In this document: positions 1-8,395 of the stretch, piece by piece
Layout: each line of letters starts with the position of its first letter
Position numbering within the stretch: the first letter of the stretch is position 1
Source of the DNA: a virus
Length of the DNA: 38,801 bases
Reading direction: 5' to 3' (one strand)
Virus record (IMG/VR): IMGVR_UViG_3300045789_000579
Coordinates: 1-38,801 of that record
The notes under the pieces: generated by a model
What the model saw: only the letters and a program-made list of their open reading frames with translations
Told to the model about the DNA's origin: nothing
Database searches by the model: none
Program-made: the position numbers and the translations under genes

Positions 1-193
1 TGTTTTAAATATTGATAACTCAACACAAAATCAGTTAATTGATAATGTTACGTTAAGCTTATTGAATGTTTTAAATATTGATAACTCAACACAAAATCAG
101 TTAATTGATAATGTTACGTTAAGCTTATTGAATGTTTTAAATATTGATAACTCAACACAAAATCAGTTAATTGATAATGTTACGTTAAGCTTA
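1..193 (+). repeat. 66-base tandem repeat, about 2.9 copies
   Basis: Positions 1-66, 67-132 and 133 to about 193 are essentially identical and keep the reading frame (66 bases = 22 codons). They encode the N-terminal visible repeats of the protein ending at 595. The copies downstream have the same 22-residue period but differ in DNA, so the identical copies are a recent expansion or an assembly effect at the edge. Confidence 0.9.
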
Positions 194-595
194 GTGCCCA
201 TTTTAACAATAGCAGATACACTTCAGAGCGAGTTTATAGATAGTATAGCTTTAGCACTGTCCAGCGTATTAACTGTTGATAGTGTGCAACAGAATGAATT
301 GCTCGATAACGTTAACCTCTCGCAATCTAATCTATTAATCGTTAACGGCTTAACTCAAAGTGAGTTGATAGACAATATTACACTCATAACAAGCCAATCA
401 TTGTTGGTTGATGGTTTAACGCAAAACGAGACTATAGATAACATTGGACTAACGTTATCCAACCTCTTAGATGTGCAAGGCGTTAACCAAAGCGAGCTAA
501 TAGACGGTGATTTATTGCTTATTTACATGTCTACAGGTGGCAGCTGCCCAACTGCACAGCAAATTGCGCAAGCCGTATGGGATAAAGTTTTATAA
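2..595 (+). CDS. 22-residue-repeat virion protein, N-terminus cut by window edge
   Basis: The reading frame is open from the left edge, so the true start lies outside the window. The visible part is about eight 22-residue repeats of the type VLxIDxxxQNxLIDNVxLSL. The first three are encoded by nearly perfect 66-base DNA repeats and the later ones have diverged. A short unrepeated tail ends in AQQIAQAVWDKVL, a type of ending seen in phage structural proteins. The regular hydrophobic spacing suggests a beta-solenoid or fibrous protein. Its place directly upstream of connector genes suggests a head decoration or neck-associated structural protein. The exact role is unknown. The stop codon overlaps the next start (TAATG). 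Confidence 0.7.
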   Translation, partial: VLNIDNSTQNQLIDNVTLSLLNVLNIDNSTQNQLIDNVTLSLLNVLNIDNSTQNQLIDNVTLSLVPILTIADTLQSEFIDSIALALSSVLTVDSVQQNELLDNVNLSQSNLLIVNGLTQSELIDNITLITSQSLLVDGLTQNETIDNIGLTLSNLLDVQGVNQSELIDGDLLLIYMSTGGSCPTAQQIAQAVWDKVL

Positions 596-840
596 TGCCT
601 ACAGCATCTGAAAGAATGTTAGAATTAAGCCCATTGGCGCCTGGGGCAACAGCTAGATCTCACTTTTTAGCTATCACATTAGGAGGCGGGTCAGGATTTA
701 CCGTTGTAGAAGGAGTTCAATTGGAGATGGATATGGCACCCGAAATTGAAATCGATGAAGGGTTAGATGTGTCACTAGAAAATGAAAGCGTTGATATAGA
801 GATCGACGATTCAACTGAAATTATTATAGAGGATTGTTAG
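595..840 (+). CDS. Small acidic phage protein, unknown
   Basis: An 81-residue protein. The first half has GGGSG and a short hydrophobic stretch. The second half is very acidic with alternating hydrophobic residues (EIEIDEGLDVSLENESV), suggesting beta strands in a negatively charged tail. It overlaps the previous stop by one base and is followed directly by the next ATG at 841, so it is co-translated in the late operon. No family was recognised. A small head decoration or neck accessory protein is a guess from position. Confidence 0.65.
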   Translation: MPTASERMLELSPLAPGATARSHFLAITLGGGSGFTVVEGVQLEMDMAPEIEIDEGLDVSLENESVDIEIDDSTEIIIEDC

Positions 841-1203
841 ATGGGTATATTGCAAGTAGATGACGCTACAAAAACATTGGAATACGGTAGAGGCGATAGC
901 TTTGAGACAGAAATAACTGTCAAAAACAAAGCAGGTTCAGAAATAGATATTTCAGGTTTCACTTTTGCCTTAACGGTAAATACTGCGCCAGATCCTTCAG
1001 ATAATACGAACGAGGTATTTACAGTTGCCGGGGTTATCAATGACGCCCTTAATGGTAAGGTCGGGTTTTCACCGACGGACACCGATACGGATATTTCTCC
1101 TGACACTTATTTCTATGACATTCAGATGATAGATGCTGCGTCTAAAAAACGAACCATAGTGATAGCTCAGTTCTTAATAACGCAAGACATTACTAAGGCA
1201 TAA
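841..1203 (+). CDS. BppU-N-like / Ig-like structural protein
   Basis: A 120-residue beta-rich protein. The pattern from about residue 35 onward (IDISGFTFALTVN, then GKVGFSPTDTDTDISPDTY, YDIQM and IAQFLITQDIT) matches the N-terminal domain of phage baseplate upper proteins and related Ig-like modules found near connectors. It probably adds a small beta-sandwich to the virion. It sits between an acidic small protein and the DnaT-like connector protein in one operon. The assignment is by pattern only. Confidence 0.55.
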   Translation: MGILQVDDATKTLEYGRGDSFETEITVKNKAGSEIDISGFTFALTVNTAPDPSDNTNEVFTVAGVINDALNGKVGFSPTDTDTDISPDTYFYDIQMIDAASKKRTIVIAQFLITQDITKA

Positions 1204-1205
1204 CT

Positions 1206-1715
1206 ATGACTACTTTTGTACTAGAAGACGAAACAGGATTATCGACTGCGACAAGTTACATTGATGTGACGTTTGCCGATGACTATTTAGGTAAAAGTTG
1301 GGCGACCGGCAAGAGTACTACTGACAAACAGAATGCCATTATTGAGGGCAGCGAGTACGTTGACGCACGATTTTTCAATAAGCTCAGAGGAAGGCCTTTA
1401 GTAAATGATCAAGGGTTAGAGTTCCCTAGAAGCGGACTGTATAACGTTTACGGCGTCTTAGTTGAAGGTTTGCCGAATGATCTGAAGAAAGCCGTTGCCA
1501 TATACGCCGAGCAATCATTAAATGGAACTCTGTATCCAACAAACGAAACAACGGCCAAAGAAATTAAGAAAAAGAAAACTGTTGTGGGCCCAATTGCCAC
1601 GGAGATCGAATATGTTGGATCTAATCGTGCTAAGGAATTTCTAAATTTCCCATTAGCAGACAGGTTGATGGCGCAGTTCCTAAAAACATATGGCGGTAGA
1701 GCGGTGAGAAACTAA
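1206..1715 (+). CDS. Head-tail connector/adaptor, DnaT-like family
   Basis: A 169-residue protein. Features typical of the phage DnaT-like putative ssDNA-binding/adaptor family are ATSYIDVTFADDYL near the start, a helical stretch with DKQNAIIEGSEYVD, and then GRPL...QGLEFPRSG. Members of this family sit between capsid and neck genes in siphophages and act as head completion or adaptor proteins. The order here (adaptor, stopper-like, gp10-like neck protein, tail terminator) supports that. The stop overlaps the next ATG by one base. Confidence 0.65.
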   Translation: MTTFVLEDETGLSTATSYIDVTFADDYLGKSWATGKSTTDKQNAIIEGSEYVDARFFNKLRGRPLVNDQGLEFPRSGLYNVYGVLVEGLPNDLKKAVAIYAEQSLNGTLYPTNETTAKEIKKKKTVVGPIATEIEYVGSNRAKEFLNFPLADRLMAQFLKTYGGRAVRN

Positions 1716-2086
1716 TGGCTGAATCTGACGAATTTTACAACGAGCTATCTACTGAGGTAGTATCTATTTTATCTGAATTAGGTACAACATTCAATGTGAA
1801 AGCTGAAGGCGTTTATGACCCTCAAACCTTAACTACTTCAGAAGGAATTGAAAGGACAGTTACAGGAATAGTTGCAGATCAAGAACAAACCTATTCGCTT
1901 TCATCGGGCGTCGGTGAACCATCTAAATCTTGGATCTCAGGAAAGAATTTATTGTTGTCAGCTGATTCACACCCTAAACCCAAAGAGGAAGTATACGTAG
2001 ACGGGAAGTGGTTTTCTTTAGGTAATGTGAAACCTATAAAACCAGCCGATGTTGTAGTTCTTTATATTTTGGATATAAGCTTATGA
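1715..2086 (+). CDS. Putative head-tail joining (stopper-like) protein
   Basis: A 123-residue protein with a helical N-terminus and a beta-rich remainder ending in VYVDGKWFSLGNVKPIKPADVVVLY. That ending is common in head-tail joining proteins, where the last strands state that a parameter is set by a value or position. It lies between the adaptor and the gp10-like neck protein. The family was inferred from position and general pattern, not from a diagnostic motif. It overlaps the next gene by 4 bases. Confidence 0.5.
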   Translation: MAESDEFYNELSTEVVSILSELGTTFNVKAEGVYDPQTLTTSEGIERTVTGIVADQEQTYSLSSGVGEPSKSWISGKNLLLSADSHPKPKEEVYVDGKWFSLGNVKPIKPADVVVLYILDISL

Positions 2087-2478
2087 GTTTCGGTTCAGAT
2101 CTTACTAAGTTCAATAAAAAGTATGTTGACGTTTTCAGTAAAGTCAGAAGGGGGTCCGCTTTAAATTTATTTTCAGCAGTAGTAATATCTACCCCTGTTG
2201 ATAAAGGAACATTAAGATCTAATTGGTTTGTCGGGATAGGGGCAGGAAGGACCGACGTCTCAGATTCTGTTTTGCCTCAGGCTTCTATTATAAATTCTAT
2301 AAAGCAGGCATTGTTAGATGTAGATGTCTCTAAAGATGTTTTCTTGACAAATAATTTACCATACGCTTCGGCCATAGAATACGATGGGCACTCGGCAAAA
2401 GCCCCTAGAGGTATGGTGAGAATAAATTTAGTCAATTGGGATAGGATAGTAGAATCTAACATAAGGAAATTCAAATAA
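2083..2478 (+). CDS. HK97 gp10-like neck / tail-completion protein
   Basis: A 131-residue protein. The stretch STPVDKGTLRSNW in the first half and NNLPYASAIEYDGHSAKAPRGMVR in the second half are hallmarks of the HK97 gp10-like family. These proteins help join heads and tails or complete the tail terminus. It follows a stopper-like gene and precedes the tail terminator, which is the standard siphophage order. It shares 4 bases with the previous gene and one with the next. Confidence 0.7.
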   Translation: MSFGSDLTKFNKKYVDVFSKVRRGSALNLFSAVVISTPVDKGTLRSNWFVGIGAGRTDVSDSVLPQASIINSIKQALLDVDVSKDVFLTNNLPYASAIEYDGHSAKAPRGMVRINLVNWDRIVESNIRKFK

Positions 2479-2903
2479 TGGCTGCTAATTATTCAGACAT
2501 AGAAAAAGCGTTAATTAAAGGCTATACTGATTTGGCGTTAGGGTACCCTACCAGTTATCCTGCTGCCGAGTTAGATCCTAATAACCAACCTTCAGATGCG
2601 CCTTGGATTACCTTACACAACCTAAGGGCTGAAAGTTTACCGGCAACTTTGGGCAACCAAGGTGAAGATAATCATCCTGGTCTTTTTCAAATAGATATAA
2701 ACACACCTAAGAATAAAGGAAGCGGGCAGAGTTTACAAATCGCTGACACAATACTCGCCTCTTTTACTTCTGGCAATACTTTAATATATAATGCTCAAGA
2801 GGTAAAGATATTGTCAACTAGCCTTTCTCCTGGTCGGTATGTTGGAGGATTTTATCGGGTCAGCGTAACAATTAATTATTATGCAAGAACAACACGCAAC
2901 TAA
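2478..2903 (+). CDS. Tail terminator (DUF4128-like)
   Basis: A 141-residue protein. It starts with a helical region (YSDIEKALIKGYTDLA). A segment APWITLHNLRAESLPATLGNQGEDNHPGLFQIDI then precedes the alternating strands RYVGGFYRVSVTINYYAR. This is the layout of phage tail terminator proteins, which cap the tail tube at the head-proximal end. Its position just before the major tail tube gene agrees. Confidence 0.65.
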   Translation: MAANYSDIEKALIKGYTDLALGYPTSYPAAELDPNNQPSDAPWITLHNLRAESLPATLGNQGEDNHPGLFQIDINTPKNKGSGQSLQIADTILASFTSGNTLIYNAQEVKILSTSLSPGRYVGGFYRVSVTINYYARTTRN

Positions 2904-2915
2904 TCGGAGATTCAA

Positions 2916-4094
2916 ATGGCAGATGGCAGCGGACATTCATTATACGTAGTAGAAGAAACAGTTTCAGGTACAACGCCTACTAACCCGGCGTTAATCCAGG
3001 TTAGAAACACAGGCACAACATTAGCGTTAAATAAAGACTCGTTGCAATCTGAAGAGATTAGGGACGATAGACAGATTTCTGATTTCAGATTAGGAGCTAA
3101 CCAGGTAGCTGGCGACATCCCATTCGAATTAAGTTACGGTTCTTTCGACCTATTATTGGAAGGCGCATTGCTTTCAGACCCCTGGGCACCAATTGCCGAT
3201 ACTACTGTGATAAGCATTGATTCGGCGTTAGGAACATTTACTAGGTCTACGGGCGATTTCCTTGCTGATGGATTCTTAGCAGGTCAAACAATAATTTCAT
3301 CAGGGTACGTTGATTCGAACAATAACGGTAGATTTACTATCGACAGTTTGACGGATCTTGTCTTGACAGTTAGCCCAGCAGATGGCCAGACACAAACCAC
3401 TGAAGCCGGCGGCGGCGATGAGCAAATCTTAACTGCTAATCAGATAATCAAAGCAGGTAAAACAAGGAAGTCGTTGTCGTTTATTCGTTATTTCTCTGAT
3501 GTGTTACCTGCAGACAACCCTTACCATATCTTCACAGGTAATGAATTGAACCAATTACAGTTAACTATTGCTGCAAATACTATGGTAACTGGTTCATTTT
3601 CTGTTGTAGGTAGAGGTCAGACGTTAGCAAACGACTTAACAGGGTTAGGAACACCGACATATCCTGCTGTGTCCACAACCAAGCCTTTAGATTCCTTTAC
3701 AGGAGTATTGAAAGAAGGCGGCACGACTATCGCTGTTATTACAGAAGTAAGTTTGACATTACAGAATGGTATCGAACCTAAGTTTGTAGTAGGTAGTAAG
3801 GATTCAATCGCTCCTTCGATCGGTCGTTCAAACCTTACTGGGCAAATAACAGCGTTCTTTGAAGATTCAACGTTATTAGAGAAATTTATTAATGAGACAG
3901 AATCTGATATAGAATTCACATTACCAGATGCAGCTGGAAATCAGCAAACGTATAGAATCCCTAGAGTTATTTATACAGGTGGCCAACCTGACGTTTCAGG
4001 AGAAGGCCCTGTGACATTAGCGATGCCGTTTCAAGCAGTTCTTGATGCTACTCAGGCAACGAACATAGTTATTGAAAGGTTGTCAGCAGCATAA
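2916..4094 (+). CDS. Major tail tube protein
   Basis: A 392-residue beta-rich protein with a clear GGAG ribosome site 5 bases upstream of its ATG. The first part (ALNKDSLQSEEIRDDRQISDFR, then VAGDIPFELSYGSFDLLLEGAL) is typical of the larger phage tail tube family. The middle part (about residues 90-170) looks like an extra beta domain, and the C-terminal third returns to tube-like strands. Many copies would form the hollow tail tube around the tape measure protein. Length is at the long end for tube proteins. Confidence 0.75.
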   Translation: MADGSGHSLYVVEETVSGTTPTNPALIQVRNTGTTLALNKDSLQSEEIRDDRQISDFRLGANQVAGDIPFELSYGSFDLLLEGALLSDPWAPIADTTVISIDSALGTFTRSTGDFLADGFLAGQTIISSGYVDSNNNGRFTIDSLTDLVLTVSPADGQTQTTEAGGGDEQILTANQIIKAGKTRKSLSFIRYFSDVLPADNPYHIFTGNELNQLQLTIAANTMVTGSFSVVGRGQTLANDLTGLGTPTYPAVSTTKPLDSFTGVLKEGGTTIAVITEVSLTLQNGIEPKFVVGSKDSIAPSIGRSNLTGQITAFFEDSTLLEKFINETESDIEFTLPDAAGNQQTYRIPRVIYTGGQPDVSGEGPVTLAMPFQAVLDATQATNIVIERLSAA

Positions 4095-4190
4095 CGTATT
4101 GATCTTTTAGCGGTGATAGCCGGTAGGAGTAAAGCCTTATCGGCCACCTCCCAGGATCCGCTAGGAGATCATTTTATAGGAGAGGATAAA

Positions 4191-4550
4191 ATGAAAGAAT
4201 TTTTTACAAGAGAGGTGGCAAATGAAGGGAAAAAAGTACCTTTATATTTGCCTAATGGGGAAAAGAGTGAACATTGGTTAGTACTACTAGGTACCGACAG
4301 TGATCAATTCCGTTTAACAGAAGCAAGATCTAAACGGAACGTTATTGAGTTTGCTCAAATTGAAAGTGCTTCTGAACGAGAAGAAGCCGTTGAAGATGCC
4401 AAAAGAACCTTAGTGGCGTCATTGATTTCTGATTGGTCTTTTGATCAGGATTGTGATGAAGCCAATAAGATAGAGTTATTGAAAAATGCTCCTCAAATTG
4501 GTAACATGATTAATTTATATTGTGCGGATAGAAAGAATTTTTTCAAGTAA
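4191..4550 (+). CDS. Tail assembly chaperone, gpG-like
   Basis: A 119-residue protein. The ATG at 4191 is preferred because of an AGGAGAGG ribosome site 5 bases upstream. A GTG further upstream (4113) lacks one. It lies between the tail tube and tape measure genes, where lambda-type phages encode the chaperone pair G and GT that loads tube subunits on the tape measure. Its end carries the heptamer T TTT TTC at 4538-4544 in the correct phase for a -1 shift, six bases before its stop codon, so part of translation should continue into the next reading frame. Confidence 0.75.
   Translation: MKEFFTREVANEGKKVPLYLPNGEKSEHWLVLLGTDSDQFRLTEARSKRNVIEFAQIESASEREEAVEDAKRTLVASLISDWSFDQDCDEANKIELLKNAPQIGNMINLYCADRKNFFK
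4538..4544 (+). promoter_or_regulatory. Slippery heptamer for -1 ribosomal frameshift
   Basis: The sequence T TTT TTC fits the X XXY YYZ rule. Zero-frame codons are TTT (4539-4541) and TTC (4542-4544). After a one-base slip the tRNAs pair with TTT and TTT, and CAA is read next. The zero-frame stop is at 4548-4550. The position between the two tail chaperone frames is the classic one. Confidence 0.7.
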
Positions 4551-4873
4551 GGGTCCAAGAACTTTGTAAGTGGTATGAGTCTGAAATAAAACTTGCAAAG
4601 AAACCTAAAGGATCAAAGGTCTCACTTAGAGATCATTTGGTACAAGTTTGGAAGACCCTAGGTAAAAAACCGAAACAGCTAGAGGAACAGCCTGAATTCC
4701 CTGAAGACTTAAGGTATTTATGGGAATGGTACGGGGAAGTTAAGGGGCCTGAGGTATTTAGTTTTGTCGAGTTGAAAGCTTGGTCAGAACTAACGTTACA
4801 AAAACCTAAGGCGTGGGAAGTCGATGTCATGAAGACATTGGATAGGGTTTATTGGAAAACTATACATGACTGA
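4538..4873 (+). CDS. gpT-like extension made by -1 frameshift (GT fusion)
   Basis: This frame opens after a stop at 4529-4531 and has no good start or ribosome site of its own near its beginning. It encodes about 110 residues: QVRVQELCKWYE, a lysine-rich linker, then WKTLGKKPKQLEEQPEFPED and an aromatic-rich end. It is expected as the C-terminal part of a fusion made when ribosomes reading 4191 onward slip back one base on TTTTTTC (4538-4544). Its end overlaps the tape measure start by 8 bases. A minor separate product from an internal TTG (4637) cannot be excluded but is less likely. Confidence 0.7.
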   Translation, partial: FFQVRVQELCKWYESEIKLAKKPKGSKVSLRDHLVQVWKTLGKKPKQLEEQPEFPEDLRYLWEWYGEVKGPEVFSFVELKAWSELTLQKPKAWEVDVMKTLDRVYWKTIHD

Positions 4874-7259
4874 TATTGCAAGCCTTCAAATCCGAGTTCA
4901 ATCCTTAGAAGCAGTTACTGCTGAAAAGAGGCTAGGGAAGTTATCAAAAACCGGAAACCGTGCAGAAAAAGCAACAGATGGACTGACATCTAGCTTCGGA
5001 CGACTTCTAGGCCCTCTGGCCGCTGTGGTCTCAGTAACGGCAGGCCTTAGCAAGCTTGTCAGTGTCACCAGAGAATTCGACGTACTGAACGCCCAGCTGA
5101 TCACAGCAACAGGTTCTGCCGAAGGCGCTTCTATTGCTTTTGCAAAAATAGAAGACTTCGCGGCAACTACCCCGTTCGATCTCCAACAAGCAACTAGGGC
5201 CTTTACTGATCTAGTCAATAGAGGTCTGACTCCAAGTGAGCAAGCTTTAAAATCATACGGTGATACTGCGTCGGCTTTAGGATTTAGCCTTTCCGATATG
5301 GTACTTGCCGTATCTAACGCTACTGCCGGTGAATTTGAGAACCTTAAAAAATTCGGTATAAGATCTAAGAAAGAAGGTGACAATGTAACATTCACCTTCA
5401 GGGGCGTCGAGCAGACGGTAAGGAATACTACTGAGGCGATTGAGGGGTATTTCATTGCCTTAGGTGAAGAAAACTTCGCTGGTGCGATGATAGAACGGTC
5501 TAAAACATTAGATGGTGCTATCTCAAACTTAGGTGACTCATGGGATACATTGTTCAGGACCATAAGCGAGCAAGGTATTGGCGATGTAATGACCGAAGGC
5601 GTCTTTACTGCTATTGACGTTATTGACGAACTAACAGCGATGTTAGGGTCAGGTGAGATTGAAGCTAGAATCGATGCGATAACAGGCAAGTTCGATGTAT
5701 TCGGCGAGCGTATAATTAGAACTTTTGACATTATATCTTCTAGCATAGATGTATCAACAGGCGGTTGGGAAAAAGATGTATTAGAGTTCTTAAGTATATT
5801 CGACGGTGCGTTTACAAACATGCCGGAAAATGTGGCATTCATTATGGGTGCAATAGGGACCGAAGTAGCAGTCCTATTAGACTATGCTTCCCTATATGGG
5901 GAAGGGTTTGTAAATATCCTCGTTGCCGAATTCGATAGCCTTATAGATAAAGCAAAAGTGTATGGTATAGCGTTAGGGGATGCAATGAATCCTTTTTCTT
6001 ACAATACATTTGACTTAGATGCAGAATTGGCTAAAATAGACGCGCGTACTGATTCTACTTACAAAAACATTGAAGCCGGTGAGAGGCGTATTGCACAGGC
6101 TAGACAAGATTCTTTGCAAGCGCTGGCCGATGAGAGGCAACAATCTATTTCAGGCTATGACGAAGAGATACGGAAAGCAAAAGCCCTGACAGATGAAGCA
6201 ATTAAGCTTAGAGACGAGCGTAGAAACAATCCAGAGGACGTCTTAAAACAGTTTGGAGTAGGTGCCACAGCGACCGGGCCTACAGATGAAGAAACTAAAG
6301 CGGCAGAAAAAGCAGCTAAGGCCGCTGAGAAACTTCGAGAAGCACGAGAAAAAGAGTTAGAAAATTTGCGACTTTCTCTTCGTACAGAGGAAGAGGTAAT
6401 CAGTGAGAGTTACGCTAAGCGATTAGACATTATCCTTACCAATACTCAAGATGGAACGGAAAAGCAACAAGATCTTCTGAAGCGATTGAATGAATCATTT
6501 GCCGACGAAGTTATAGGGCCATTGGCTACGCCAGATAGCTATGAGGAGCAATTAGCCCAAATCGAAGAATTCTATCTAGCACGAAAAGAATTGATATTAG
6601 AGAATGTCAATCTGACAGAAGAAGAACGAACCCAATTAGAATTAGAATTAACGGCTCAAAGAAATGAGAGAATCGCCCAATTGGAAGATGCTAGGAACAC
6701 TGCTATCTTGCAAGGATCAGGTGAACTTTTTGGACAATTAGCAGGTCTGGCTAAGAACTATGGCGGAGAGCAAAGCAAACTTTACCAAACGTTATTCGCC
6801 GCCAGTAAAGCCTTTGCCATTGCCGAATCTGTTATAAAGATCCAACAAGGTATAGCGCAAGCCGCATCGTTGCCGTTCCCTGCAAATCTAGGGGCGATGG
6901 CAACTGTGGCTTCATCGACCGCTGGTATCGTATCAACTATACAAGGTAGTAATTATTCAGGCAATAAAGATGCAGGCGGTATCATTCCTCAAGGGCGAGT
7001 AGGACTTGTGGGTGAGTTTGGCCCTGAGCTCGTAAATGGCCCTGCGAATGTAACAAGTAGAAGGGCTACTGCTGAAAAGCTAGATAAAGCTTCCCAAAGT
7101 GATAACACGCCGGTACAACCCCCTGGAAATAACATCCTTGTTGTGCAAGAAACAAGCGAGGAAGATATTCGTTCGTTCTTAGGCAGTGATGAAGCATCAG
7201 ATATGATATTAGAGGTGCTGCAAAGAAATCCTGAAGCACTCAAATCGGCGACTGCATAA
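4866..7259 (+). CDS. Tail tape measure protein
   Basis: A 797-residue protein and the expected tape measure, setting tail length and passing DNA during injection. The N-terminal third has the conserved tape measure domain (EFDVLNAQLITATGSAEGAS, then FAATTPFDLQQATRAF and LGFSLSDMVLAVSNATAGEF). There are hydrophobic stretches around residues 40-60 and 320-350. A long helical, charged coiled-coil region (about residues 420-620) contains AAEKAAKAAEKLREAREKE. The C-terminus has alanine- and glycine-rich hydrophobic segments. At roughly 800 codons this predicts a tail of moderate length. Confidence 0.85.
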   Translation: MTDIASLQIRVQSLEAVTAEKRLGKLSKTGNRAEKATDGLTSSFGRLLGPLAAVVSVTAGLSKLVSVTREFDVLNAQLITATGSAEGASIAFAKIEDFAATTPFDLQQATRAFTDLVNRGLTPSEQALKSYGDTASALGFSLSDMVLAVSNATAGEFENLKKFGIRSKKEGDNVTFTFRGVEQTVRNTTEAIEGYFIALGEENFAGAMIERSKTLDGAISNLGDSWDTLFRTISEQGIGDVMTEGVFTAIDVIDELTAMLGSGEIEARIDAITGKFDVFGERIIRTFDIISSSIDVSTGGWEKDVLEFLSIFDGAFTNMPENVAFIMGAIGTEVAVLLDYASLYGEGFVNILVAEFDSLIDKAKVYGIALGDAMNPFSYNTFDLDAELAKIDARTDSTYKNIEAGERRIAQARQDSLQALADERQQSISGYDEEIRKAKALTDEAIKLRDERRNNPEDVLKQFGVGATATGPTDEETKAAEKAAKAAEKLREAREKELENLRLSLRTEEEVISESYAKRLDIILTNTQDGTEKQQDLLKRLNESFADEVIGPLATPDSYEEQLAQIEEFYLARKELILENVNLTEEERTQLELELTAQRNERIAQLEDARNTAILQGSGELFGQLAGLAKNYGGEQSKLYQTLFAASKAFAIAESVIKIQQGIAQAASLPFPANLGAMATVASSTAGIVSTIQGSNYSGNKDAGGIIPQGRVGLVGEFGPELVNGPANVTSRRATAEKLDKASQSDNTPVQPPGNNILVVQETSEEDIRSFLGSDEASDMILEVLQRNPEALKSATA

Positions 7260-8395
7260 TGAGTTTATGGCCGTTCGTACCCCAGGCAGAAATGTCAGAA
7301 AAGCAAGAATGGAAGACCGAAGTTCTTGAGGCCTATTCCTCAGAGCAACGGTTGAGTTTGAGGCCTATCCCAAGGACTTACTTAACAATGTCTTTCCAAC
7401 TCGTAGATACACAGCTCGAGCATGCTTACGAGTTAGCCCTGTTACATACGACCGACGAAATTGATTGCCCCTTATGGATAGACTACTTAAGGGTAAACGG
7501 CCTTAAAACTAGCGATACGTCGATTGCAGTAGATACTCAGAGCGGTAGGTTCGTTGTCGGACAGAAAGCATTAGTCCTAGGAGACGACAACACATATGAG
7601 GAAGTAACACTAGATTCTAACACAGGATCTTCTTTGGGCTTCAGCACCACACCGTTAACTAAGGGTTATGATTACGCAATCATTGTTCCGATATTCCCAT
7701 CGATTATGGTAAAGTCCCCTACTTTCACAAAAGGCAATCATCAAACAACAGTATGTAAGGCAGTATTTGCATTTGATGCCGACTTTGGAATAGCCGAGAA
7801 CAATACATTCCCGGTATTCGATGGCACTTATATTATGTCGGATCGGGCCGTGGCTAGTAGTGTGTCTAATGAAGTATCTCAGAAATCGAAAGTTTTTCCT
7901 AATATATCAGGAAAAATAGTGAAACAAACACGATCAAATCTAATTAGAACGACCGACAAACTACAATGGTCTTTTGACAATTATCTAGATAGTTACCCCA
8001 CTCGACAATGGATCCACTCGACTAGGGGAAGACAGAAATCTTTCTATCTTCCAAAATGGACAAACGATTTCATACCAACTCGTGATATAGTAAACACTGA
8101 GACCTTTATCTATGTTAAAAGAAACTTAAACTTAGAGAATAGTTTTTCTGGTCCTATTTTAGTTGTTCTAAATGATGGGACTTTACACCCTTTTATTGTA
8201 ACGTCGCTCGTGCTATTTAATGCGACCGAGCTTAGATTGGAAGTAGGGACAACAGGAATAGACGTGATGTTATCCGATATTGAGTTGATTTGTAGAATGC
8301 CTAAAAATAGACTTTCACAAGACGTTATCAATTTCAGACGTACTAATTCAGGTGGATTCGAATTAGGACTGAAAACAATCGAGGTGACAGCGTGA
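7259..8395 (+). CDS. Minor/distal tail protein
   Basis: A 378-residue protein starting one base inside the tape measure stop codon (TAATG). It begins MSLWPFVPQAEMSEKQEWKT and contains RLSLRPIPRTYLTMSFQL, a style of N-terminus seen in proteins following the tape measure in several siphophage groups. The rest is beta-rich. By gene order (tape measure, this gene, gpL-like, tip protein) it should be part of the distal tail, in the position of lambda gpM or a distal tail ring protein. No catalytic motif was seen. Confidence 0.6.
   Translation: MSLWPFVPQAEMSEKQEWKTEVLEAYSSEQRLSLRPIPRTYLTMSFQLVDTQLEHAYELALLHTTDEIDCPLWIDYLRVNGLKTSDTSIAVDTQSGRFVVGQKALVLGDDNTYEEVTLDSNTGSSLGFSTTPLTKGYDYAIIVPIFPSIMVKSPTFTKGNHQTTVCKAVFAFDADFGIAENNTFPVFDGTYIMSDRAVASSVSNEVSQKSKVFPNISGKIVKQTRSNLIRTTDKLQWSFDNYLDSYPTRQWIHSTRGRQKSFYLPKWTNDFIPTRDIVNTETFIYVKRNLNLENSFSGPILVVLNDGTLHPFIVTSLVLFNATELRLEVGTTGIDVMLSDIELICRMPKNRLSQDVINFRRTNSGGFELGLKTIEVTA

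Noticed and set aside
4898-5842. A 314-codon open frame on the minus strand
   Set aside because: It lies fully inside the tape measure gene in the opposite orientation, has a serine/alanine-rich composition typical of an antisense shadow, and shows no ribosome site or domain.
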